DNA of 64,000 nucleotides. Origin: Phytoseiulus persimilis (Eukaryota > Arthropoda > Arachnida > Mesostigmata > Phytoseiidae). A model generated the notes under the pieces. It was not told the DNA's origin, searched no databases, and saw only the letters and a list, made by a program, of their open reading frames with translations. Positions 36,347-48,300 of the stretch are shown one piece after another. The stretch spans positions 9,982,001-10,046,000 of the forward strand of contig CM075101.1 in assembly GCA_037576195.1 (NCBI GenBank), written 5' to 3'. The first letter of the stretch is position 1, and every line of letters begins with the position of its first letter. Made by a program: the position numbers and the translations under genes.

Positions 36347-39300
36347 ATGCTAGAAGGCCTGGTAGCCTGGGTTCTGAACAATTCCGTTGGAAAGTACGTC
36401 GAGAATCTCAATACCAGTCAACTTTCAGTCGGTCTGCTGAAGGGTAAGCTCAAGGGTTGCTCCGAAAGATTGGCAAAATCCTTTGTGGAAAGAGATTCGG
36501 TATCGCAACTGACCATCTGGCTGACTGAGCATTCCGCCTCACCGGCAGATGACAGAAATCGACAATTCAAAGTCGGAGTTTTTGTTCGTTAGCATCGGCT
36601 TCTTCCGGTACATGGTCAGGGTAACCCACTTCGCGTTAATCGTTGATGCTGAGTCATAATTCATCCTCATTATACGTCGCCAGGTCAAGTTGAACTTGAG
36701 GACCTCCCATTGAAGAAAGAGGCGTTCAGACAAGTGCTATTCCCTCTGGAAATCAAGAATGGCTACATTGGAAAGGTGCGGTGTCAGCTTTCAAAGAGGG
36801 AATTCAGATGACGAACCAACCATATTGAGCCTGGTTGAATTGTTGTTCAAATCGATCGTTCGCACAGGTGCTGATCAACATTCCCGTTACACGTTTGCGG
36901 TCGGAGCCTTGGGTGATCACTATCGAGCGCCTGTATGTCGTCCTGGGCCCAGTACCCCTCGCACAAGTAAGGAGTTTCCCGTTCAGTTACCACGATGTTC
37001 CGGGGGCGATCTGAACCACCCAGGAGGGGGGCTAAGAATTCTCTCTCCCTCGTTCCCGTTTCTATATTCCCCAGGGACACTGTTCAGACTCTAGAAATCA
37101 GGCCGAAGAGGACCTAGCTCAAATCACGGATAAGGGGACGAGGAATTCAACTCAGTCATTGATGTTCGTTTAACCTCGTGTGCTACTTTCTCAGTACAAT
37201 GGAGATCTGTACGAGGAGATCGCACAGAGCTCCAAGCTATCAAAGTTGGATGCTTTCGAAGCGGAGTGGAAATCCTCTAGACTCCGCAGCCAGAACTCAT
37301 ACGGGGACTCGTACAGCTCCTGGCTCACGTATGGATCTTCCCTGTTCACGTCGATTGTCAGCAATCTTCAACTCAAGGTTCAAGACGTCCACATTCGTTA
37401 CGAGGATACCGTGGACGGATTGGATTTCGCGTGGGGTTTGATGGTGAAAAGCGCTTCGAGTGAGCACGCTCCAGACGACAATCCCAAAGATCAGGTACGA
37501 GCGACTCGCTTCCATTGCATTGATTCAGTGGCAATCTGCTATAGGTCACTCCTCAAATTCGTTTTGGATTCCAGAAGGCCCAAAACAAAGGCTACGTCAG
37601 CCAGCAACTTCAACTGAGAGGCGTGTCCCTATACTGGGACAACGATGCGATGCATATCGGGGACCTCGAGATGGGCCGCATGGCAAACTGCATGGACAAT
37701 TTGCGCAACTTCTGCGTTCGTTCGAACGAGACGTCCTGTGAGCATAAGTTGCTGCTTTCGACACCGGACGGCGCTCAGGTTCTCTTATCAAGGAACCAAT
37801 CGGAAAGGCCCCTGCGTTCTCGGAACGAGCCGCGCATAAAGTGCACGCTGCAAGTGTCAACACTGCCGATCGTCGTCACGGATGCGCAGTATGGTCAAAT
37901 GGTTCGCTGCTACCAGAGCATCGAGATCAATCACAAGAAATGGAAATATCAAAAATGGCGACCCGATGTTCCCGTCAAGGGGAATTGTAAAGCGTGGTGG
38001 GTGTTCGCGACGAAGGCCACCACGGACCAACTGATGAGGAGGAAAGCTTGCGCCACTTATGAGCACGCTCTAACCAAAGCCCGAGAGGCTTTACGCTACG
38101 TGTCAATCTACAAGCGTTTCTTGACCGACGACAACATTACCAAAGAAGACATCGAAGAGAAGAGTTCTATTGAGCGAGGCTACGATTTCGAAACGCTTCT
38201 AGCCCTCCGAGAGATCATCATGAAGCGGATCGAGGACGAATGCAATCTTCAGAGCAGCAAACAGCAGGAAGCGGTCAAGAATGGTGACTCGGCACAGTCG
38301 GGAGGTTTCCTGGAGTATTGGTTTCCGGGTTGGACAGGCGGGTACAGCAATTCGAACGAGAGCGCACAACAATCTCCGAGCAGCGAGATTGCAGGCAACG
38401 ATACCCGCAGTGATTTTTCCGTCTCGACTGAAGCCAGCGTGCCGGCTAGTCAGTTCGAGGAAGAGCTCATTGCGGCGTTGAATCGTTTGGACGACGAGCA
38501 TTACTTGTTGCGGGACGCCACGCTCGCTCACGTGACCTTCCATCTGAAGACATGTACCGTGACCCTTCAACCTGCCGGACGTGACTTATGCTGCCTGAAG
38601 GTCGAGGATGTCTGGGCGCAATTGAAATCGCATCCCAGAGCTAGGAGCTACTCGGTGCACGCCAAAGTGGGCGGACTCCAGTTCAGCGACAAGACCTTAC
38701 CAACTGTGATTTACCCACACCTGGTCTCCCCTCATACGAGTCAAGACTCGCCGATGTCGTTACGGTCGGGTCAAAAAATCTCAGCTTCGGATCTGTTCAG
38801 GCCGCGATCTGCTCCGACGCCGCCCCCGAGTACGGCTCCTTTATTCGAAGTGATTTACGAGAAGAATCCGTGGGCATCAACCGCCGACCATCGACTGGTC
38901 GTGAATACACAATCGCTCGATATCGTGTACAGTCCGAGCTCTTTCAAAAGCATTCGGGAGTTTTTGACACCAGTGGGATCTTACCACGATATGATCGACG
39001 ATGCGGTGCAACAACATTTGGAGCATTTGAAACAAGAAACCAAAACCAATCTGCGCTCAAAGGTCGACGCCATGCTCAGAGGAGGGCAAGTCATACAGCG
39101 CTGGGATCTGAACCTCGACATCTGCGCCCCGCAAATCATCATTCCCGAAACATTCACTGACCGGAGCTCTGTGGCCGTCATGTTTGACCTCGGTCGGCTC
39201 CAGTTTCGGAATCAAGCTTCGTTTGAGAAGTTGAAGGTCGACAAGACCCAGAACCAGGTAGAAGAAGACATCGAAGAAGGTACGGCCCGATCGGAACGGT

Positions 39301-42300
39301 ATCCGGAACCTCTGTTCCCTGATTCGAACTCAGACATTCGCTCCATACGCTCCAGGATGTAACTGTACTGTTCTTCCTTACAGATGATTTCCAAACACCC
39401 TGTTCGACCCCGCCCGGCGACTCCGACTCGGCGGTGGTTTCCGAACCCAAGTCTCAGAATCGACAGATCACTAGTCCCGGCTTCGAATCATGCGCGGTTT
39501 CAGAGGCGGACTTCAGAGAGCGCATGTATGATCGGTATACGCTCAACCTCCAAGATATGCAAGTCATGGTCACGACTTCATCCAGAGAATCTTGGAAATT
39601 CGCCCAGTTGCGGGGCTCGTCGCATTTACACGTGATCGACCGTTTCAACATTTCCATGCGCTTTGAACGGAGACTCCTGTTCACCGAAGACCCTCAGGTA
39701 GGATTCGATGGTAATCTCAAACGTGCCGATTCTAGCCTCCGTCTGCAGCGCAGGGAAAACTCACAAGTGAACTTTCCCCGATTGCAGTTCCCGTCGGTGA
39801 TCGTCCACGCTCAACTCCCGAAACTGGTGCTGCACATCAGCGAACAGAAAGTCAGTGCCTTGACGTCATGCCTTCGACTCCTGAGTCGCGCTGAGGGAGT
39901 GCAACAGACGGCCACCCATGCCGCTCCGGTCCAGAAACGTCCACCATTGCATGAACCGAATCAAGCCAGTATACTTTTCTTCGGCCAGTTTGTCATCGAG
40001 CAGATGTCTTGCGAGATGCAAAATCAAGGGAAATGTCTCGCTGAGCTTCAAGTGAACGGTGTCCAGGTCACGTCGACCCGGTATCCACAGATGCAGTCGT
40101 TGAACCTCCAGGTCCAGGGCCTGCTCTTGGTCGACGCTGTCCAAACCCACGGCTCCGACTTCGACTTGCTCCTTGCTTCGCATAAACACATCACCATGGA
40201 CAGCCGTTCGGGGTCCATACGAGACTCGGAACCGAATTCCCCGGTTTCTCCGGCTTCGCCGAAGGGCTACAACTGCGTGACACCGCCCACAAATCAGTGC
40301 CAGACCGCCGAGAGTGGAGCCGTGAAGCCCAGCATGCTGACCTCTCTGCTTTCGAGTCTCCATCGAACCATTTCTCCCGCCTCCTATGGATCCGCGAGTC
40401 TCGATCAGATGCAGTTCCTGCCGCGGGGCACCGGTGCCGTTTCTCCGATCCCGATTTTCCCGAACGCCGATAGTGACAACAACAACTCCACCGAAGCGCT
40501 GATCAGCATCGAGCTCATGTGGGGGGTGCCCGAGAAGGGAGAGGACGATAACGATCAGAACGTCATATTGCAAGTCAGTTTCAACAATCTCGATGTCATC
40601 GCCAACCAAGAGACCATCGTAGAGTTGGTGACTTTCGCGCAGTGTGTCCACAAAGCCTCTCGACCTCCCGAGTTGAGCACTCAACAAACCAACGCCATCG
40701 ACGACAACGGTCGAGGCTTCAAGGTGAGCCGGAGGCTGATTCGTTTCGGAGTTCCTAGAAGCGAGTGAATATGTTTATCTGCCCGTAGAAAGCTGCGGCC
40801 CCGACCTCAAGTCGTTAATATAACAATACGATTGGCAGGCGTCATCGATTCACGTGACCTTCGACTTCCACCGGTTGAATGTGCTCCTGTTGCGTTCTAC
40901 GGGCGACAAGTCTTCGTGTTTTTCGTCAACGAATCTCAAACTCGCCACCGCTACGCTTTCCGGAGCGAAAATCAGTGCAGTCTTGGAGGACAGCCTCAAG
41001 CTGAATGTGGTGCTCGGCGGCCTCCAGGTCTGCGACCTGCTTTCAGGTCACGCTCTGCAAAATCGCGGCAACAACAATGCGAGTAATTACGTGCTGAACG
41101 TGGGCCTGAATCCTGATTGTGAAGACCAAATAGCTACTATGGGGAAGAGTTTGTATAATGCGAACGGCGTGAACGATGAAGAATCCGCTGCGCTAGTGCT
41201 CTGCATAGTCAGAGAGTACCCCGAAACCGTCGATTGGACGTCAACGATCAAGAGAGGAACTTCGAGCAAGAAAAAGGTTAGCTGCTCCGTCGAGCAACAA
41301 AGTTTGGAGATGACCCCTTGAGAGAGCTTGAAGGAAACGCGTCGATCGTTAATGGCTGATTCCTTCCGCAGCAAAACAACTCTCTGAAAATGGATCTACA
41401 CATGGCTTCAGTGGTGTACACCCATTCGCCGCGGTTGTTACTCGAGCTCGCCAGCTGCGCGATCGAGTTCCGTGCGTACATGACGAAGCTCGCGTCCTCG
41501 CTGAAGAGCGCCGCTGCAGAAGTGGCCAAAGGCATTGTGGGCTCTGAGCTTCCGATCCAAGACGCCCTGGATGTCAGGTGAGCCCTGATTCGTCGCTTCG
41601 GCTCGTTTCGGATTCGCATACCCTCGGGGAACGGGTTGATTATTTTCAGCCCGACGGATCGGAGCCCTTGCTCTAACCCGATCTGTCCTTTGCAGACTCT
41701 CTGTGATATTGGAAACGCCTGTGATAGTTCTCCCTTGCGAACTCAGCCGACCAAACGTGTTGGTCGCTCATCTGGGAAGAATGACAGTGAGCTCGTCCTC
41801 AACATCGAACTACCGCGTGGAACTCAAGAACACCTCACTGTATTCACTCGACAGAAATCTAAGCCCGAATTTTGATTGCTCGTCCCACGGTCGCGCGATG
41901 CTGCACAACACTCAAATCGACCTGAAGATTGAACAGGTCGTGAAGCCGTCACAGAAAGTTCCTTCGACAGAGCGGCCCGATGCAATCGACGACGTTTGGC
42001 AGCTCGAAGGCTGCGTTGTCGGCCCGCTGAAGGTACGCTCAGAAATAGACTGGTCGAAACGATGTGGAGTTCGTCACAGCCATCAATCATATCCTGCTCT
42101 TTTCGTTTCGGAGGTCAGAGTTTCGAAATTTCAGGTCGCTTTGAGTAAAAGTCAATTCGCTCAGCTGCTGGATACGTTAAATGAGATCGGAGCAGCCTCG
42201 ACAGACACGCCAGCAGATCAAAACTACCTAATCGAAGAACAAAATCACAACTCAATCGAGGACTCCGAAGGAAAATTGAAATATGGGGTCCATTTCGTCA

Positions 42301-45300
42301 TTCAAGAGTTCATAGTCGAATTCACGGAAGAGCCCGGGAGGGCCTTCGCGAGGGTGGCATTCCAAGAATTCGATCTGGAAATGATACGACACTCGAAACA
42401 AAGCGATGTGAACGTGAGTTGGAGAGTCTCGAATAGAATTTCGGATTTACGGCCCGCTGGCGTGACAGCTCTAAGCAGCTCAACAAACTTTATCGTGCTT
42501 TTTCAGATGTCGCTTCATGGATTGGTGATGGAAGATTTATATGAGGAGGAAACGTCGAGACACCGGATACTGATCTCGTCGCGCACAAGAGAAGATCCAC
42601 GGCCTCCCTCCACGGAGAACTTATCATCTGTGGGCGGGATCCCCCTCCGCTATGACTACCTCAGCGTCTCGTGCCACAACCTCGTGGCTCAAGATGTGCG
42701 CGACTTGGTGCCTTGCGGGAGACCTCGGTGCCGATCGTTGCCGGACATTCTTTGCACGAAAAACCTCTTCAAAAAGCTTGACAAAAAGTCGATACTCCAT
42801 GACAGGAAGCACCTCGCCTTCTTCAACGCGAATTCGACGGAGTCCAAGTGCTTCTGTCCAAAAACACCCCCTCCTTCGCCAACACCCTCCCTGCCTTCGG
42901 ATTCGTGTCCGGGAGGAACCCTCGTGGAGATTTCGATGTCGACTACGGAGGACTGCGGTAGCGGGCGTCAACGTCGAATCACGATCGATCTCAATTCGTT
43001 GTTAGTGAGCGTCAACGTCAGACCGTGGGTGATGGTCTTGGATTTGTTAACGAAACCGACGAACAGCGCGAACAGGAACGCCGTGAGGATTGGCGAGGAG
43101 ACAATATCTCACGACTCTCTGTCGACTACTCTCGAGTACTCCGTTCAAAACTTCACCCTGCAACTGAACTCGCAGAACTACGAAATCTGCGAAGCCCAAG
43201 TCAGACAACTTTGGTTCCGATCTAATATGTCGCCGACGAGCACTGATGTCTCGGGACGCTTGGGGAAAGTCTTGGTGCACGATCTGACGCCCTTCGGCAG
43301 CCAAGTACGATGTTCGCGATGAGTAACGCTCCGTTTCGAAACAGATATTTTGCTGAATGTTGTTTGCGGAGAAAAAAATCAGTCCAGTCTCTCCCTTCTA
43401 AGAGGGGTTCTTCCAATTGACAGGTCTACCAGGAACGATTTGTGACATCAGGGAATGAAGCTCTCCATTTTAAATTCACCACAAGCAAAGAAGAAGCTGA
43501 CCACTATCAGCTCGAGTGCACGATGACCTCCGTTCTGGCTGTGCACACCCATCTCTTCCTTTCGGAAATCATTAATTTCATCTCCGAGTTTTCTCAAGTG
43601 CAAGAGCTGCTTGCACGAATGCAGAACCAGTTCGTGCCGCAACCCCGCCAGAAAGCGAAGGTCGACCTCCGCATCAAGGCTGGCTCGCCTTTGATAGTAG
43701 TTCCGCGGAATTCGCACCATCAGGACGCCCTGGTTCTAAATCTGGGGAGCGTTGATATCTCGACGCAGTTCGTTCAAACCCAATGTTTCAACCAGGTGAG
43801 TTCCGGCTGGTGGGAAATCTTGCAACTGTCAAGTGTTGACAAAGTCCTCGAAGTTCTGAACGTGTCTTCAGCACGAACTCTGTTGAGCGCCGCTCGGCAA
43901 GCAGTGATACGTATCTTGAAATTCATGGTTTCCATGCAGGTCATGGAGTTGAGTTTGTCGGAAATGAACTTGTACTGCGGCGTGTACGAGAGAGGCGCTT
44001 CTCGGAGAAAGTCATCGCTCGAGACCAGTTGTCCCTTCAACATCCAGAAGAAAGGGTCGTCGCTGCTCGACGAAGAATTCGAGATGCGGCTCAGAGTATT
44101 CAGGAACCTCGATTCTGAATTCAGCCACATAGGTGAGCAGGCGACTTTTCCGAATCTTGTGTGGTATCTTCAGTGGAGGATCAAAGATGAGCCCCGCACT
44201 TTAAAGGTCATCTAACACCACTTCGCACGCTCGTTGTTCCGCAGAGCCTGACTGGACGGCGCGCGGTGATGTCTCCCGAGCGAACATCACACTCGATAAA
44301 AGTCAATACGAGCTCATCTCAGGGATCCTTTTCGAGAACCTCAGTGAGGGAGTCCATCTCCAAACCTCGACTCCCGCCCCCGTAGTTGAGCCCGCTCCCG
44401 ACGACGACGCTTGGATCAACCTTCATCTAGCAATCGATCTTCACAACGTCACCCTGAATCTTGTCGCGAGTCGAGACTACCAGTCCGACCTCGCCAAGAT
44501 TGAGTTCATCGACTCTAAGCTATCGGTATCGACGTTCACGAACGGCCGCAAGGATGTCGATCTGGTCTCTCAAGAGATAAGAGTTCGTGACACCCGTTTC
44601 ACAAGTGGGTTCTCGTTATTTTTTTCCTGCGTTTTGTCTCGATCCCTGGGTGCCTTCCCGGAATCCCCTCTAATCCCGTCCGCTCTTCTCCAGACCCCGA
44701 GGGGCGAACGAACGTGTTCAGCGACATGCTGCTGCCCACGCAGGGCAGCGAGAGACGCGGACTTCAGATGGAACTCCACTACCGAACATTCCCGAACAGA
44801 TTGACGATTCTTCTGAACAACATGCGACTGATGGCCATTTTCGATTGGTTCAAGCAGACCGCCCAGTTCCTGACCTTGCCACAGCAGGCGCGGAACCCCA
44901 ATGCCGATCTCAATGCTCAAGGTTCCTACAAAGACGATGCCCACTTCCAGCAGAACGAACCGATGCAACTCCAGCTGAAGCTCAGTATGACCGATACCGA
45001 GGTGGTCGTGGTGGAGGACGCGTCTTCGTTCGACAGCAACGCCGTCATCTTGAAATCGACCGCGGTCTTGACGTGGCACGGCTCGTCGAACTTGAAACGG
45101 CCTCTGATATGCGACCTGCAGAACTTGGAAGTCTTCTCCTGTGTCCTCGGTACCGAAGATCAGACCGCGCTGTCTATCATCGACCCGGCTTCGATCTCGT
45201 TCGAGATGAACTCGAAGCGCGGCGAAGCTTACGAGCTCGAAGCCAGCTCCCAACTGCTGTGCATTCGGCTCTCCTACAACGACATGAAAATGTTCCAGAA

Positions 45301-48300
45301 GATCCTCGAGTGCCTCCCGAGCCAAGCAGTGGGCGATACGACGGAGTTCGAGAAGAACGTCTCGAAGCTCAAGGAGCTCGGCTTCTCCCACAACGACTGT
45401 GTGCTTGCCATCAGGAACTGCGACAGCCGGATCGATGAGGCTGCTCTCTGGCTGCTGCAGAACGCGAAGCCTTCTTTGAAATCGAATCGCTTCACGATTT
45501 GGAACTTGCCGGTAGGAGTCGGCAAAATCCAGCTACAGGATTTCAGAATTTGTTTCATCGACGATTGCGGCAACGCTGACGTTCCGCTGTTCGAGCTCCG
45601 GCTGCAGGACACGGACGTCCAGTTACTGCTCGACAAGGAGAACTGGCAGATCAACTCATCGCTGCGCATCGATTACTACAATCGAATACTTTCGGGATGG
45701 GAACCGCTTGTCGAACCGATTCGTATCGCCGCCAACTGGCGTCTGACGTCGAGATACGTCTTAGAACTGGAACTGGATGGGCTGTTGAACGTCAACATCA
45801 CTTCGTCTCTCATCGACATCGCGCAGAGAGTTCGCAATTCCTGGAAAGACGACCGAGACGATGATGACGGCCAGACCAGAACTTTGAGCACTGTCAAGCG
45901 TGCGCCTTTCGTGCCTTTCGCGCTGAAGAACTCACTCGGCTGTCCGATAGAGTTCGCCACCCTCACAGCGTTGGCCGGGAACCGTGAGCAAAGGCTCCAG
46001 AGCAAACTGTTTCGCCGGGTAAGTTTGAGGGTTTGCTCGGGCGGGCTTCTTAAGCTTCACTCGATTGCGACGAGGGGATAGATCCGAAAAACTCCTTGAA
46101 CTTTCGGGCCGTGGTGACGAGGTTTTGAAATTCGTGCTTTCGCATCCATAGGTTGAGCCAGATGAGACAGTACCCTTCTCGTTCGCGTCCCAAGCCAAGC
46201 TCCGGCACCAGGAATCGCATCAGCTACTGGTTCGCCAGATCGTCGTGCGGGTTGAAGGTTGCGAAGAAATGGAGCCGGTTTCGGTGGATAAGGTCGGCGA
46301 GTATTTCCGATTAGTTCGGCCGGTGAATTCCACCGTCGCTGCGATCGGCCGGATCGTTTTCCACATCGAACTGGAAGGTCCCGCGCTGAAGATGATCAAC
46401 GTCAGAAGCGCCTTCATGGTTAAGAACTTCACCACTGAGCATGTCGATGTGAACATAACCACGGCCACTCCGGTAGGCGCCATGCAGTCCGGTGAGTTGA
46501 TCCTGAACGGCGAGGTGGTTTCGCGAGCCGGACTTCCTTCCCTGGTCGGGCATGGCCCCTGAAGCGGTTCCTTCAACTAAGTAGCTCGGGTAATTTTCCA
46601 GTCAAAAACACGAACTTGGTCATGGGTGGGCTCTCCAACCAATCTCTACCGTTCGCTTTCGACTACACTTCCATCAAGGTTCGTCCCGCACAGAAAGACA
46701 AGTTGCTCGCGGCTGAACTCGGCTGGAAAGGTGCCACGACCTCGATCCCGGTCATCGGTTTACAAAGAGAGTGTCGTCCGCTGAAATTCGGTGTGCAGCC
46801 TTACAACTACGCAGTGACCGTCCGTCGGGAACCGTTCCCGAACATTTCATTCAAGCCGTCTGAACAACACGCACCTTCCCACACCATATTGCTGAACGCT
46901 CCCGTCAAACTCTACAATCTGTTGCCGATGGAGCTCCACTACGAGATCGAACAACCTGTTCAAGTCAGTGGTGTGGTCAAGAATAGACGCTCAGCAACAT
47001 TTCACCAGATCTCAACGGAGTTGCGGGTGGTCATCAGCTTCCAACTCGACGGCTATACTTGCGCAAACAAACTGGTCCTGGACCCCGGCGCGACTTCGGG
47101 TCCGTACAGCGTTGTGGTGAAGGATGCGGAGCACAGATCGCTCATGCTGAAAGCGAACGTTGAAGTCAGCCCTGCTTCTGCCTACAAGGTAGGCTCGCTG
47201 GGAATCGCTTGCGCTTGATTCTGCGTGTGTCTTGGGAGTGGATGAGGAAAGTCGAGGAGTTCGGGCGGTGCACGGAAATAATGTTTCCCTCTTACAGATC
47301 TACCTTTGCGCCCAGTACTGGCTCATCAACCACACGGGTCTGCCCCTGATTTTCAAACAAGAGGGCGTCAGTTACGAAGCGGCCGGCCAACCCCCAGAGC
47401 ACGAGGCAGCGCGCTCAGTCGTCCCCCTGTTGTTCGCTTTCGGAGACAGCGAAGCGCCTCAGCTGTGCTGTATGCGGCTGGGGAACCAGTTCCAACTCGG
47501 ACAATCCTTCCAGCCGAAATGGAGCTACCCATTCCCTCTGGAGAATGGCGTCGGAATCTGTAAGCTCTCCCTTTCTTCCTCCAACCACAGTCCCGACCGC
47601 GTCTACAACATCGGAATCTACGGCAAGCAGGGCAAAGGTGTCTTCAAGGACACCCACTTCGTCGTCTTCAGCCCGTTGTTCCAGCTGGTGAACAACACTG
47701 CGAAAATCCTCGAGTTTGCTCAGAAATTCGCCGCTGTGAACCATCAAGACCGGCACATAACATCCGCCATGCCCAAAAGTTCAGTCGCTTTCCACTGGCC
47801 GAGAGTAGACCTCGACCCGCTCCTGTGCATCCGCACTGACAACTCGTTGTGGTCGGGTGGTTTTCATATCGACAAGGCCATGAGCTCCACGCACATTCAC
47901 ATCCGGACTCTCTCTATGCAGAGCCTTTTCGTCCTCGTCGAGGTCAGACAGCAGTACGGCACGTTCATAGTGACATTCACTCAACCTGAGTCCGTTCCAC
48001 CACCGATGCGAATCGACAACTTCTCCGAAGTTCCTGTCACGTTCTATCAGACCGGGATCAACGAAGAAGCTCGACGGTACATCGTCAAGGCCGGCTCGAC
48101 AATGCCGTATGCCTGGGATGAGCCGACGGAGATGCCCCACATCTCGGTCGCGGCGCCGGGCGGTACTTGCGAGACGTACGACATGCGCACCTTCAAGGAA
48201 GGCGATCGCCTGTTCTACGAGAACTTCTTCTACATCGCGTTCTCTGGAACTTTCCTCGAGCCCAAACCCGCGGTTGCGCAGAAATCCGCTCGAAGTGTCA

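Noticed and set aside
39866..40687. 273-aa minus-strand open frame opposite VPS13D, and a second 273-aa frame at 44570-45391
   Set aside because: Both lie antisense to well-supported VPS13D exons. The sense frames match the family, so these are shadows caused by codon bias.
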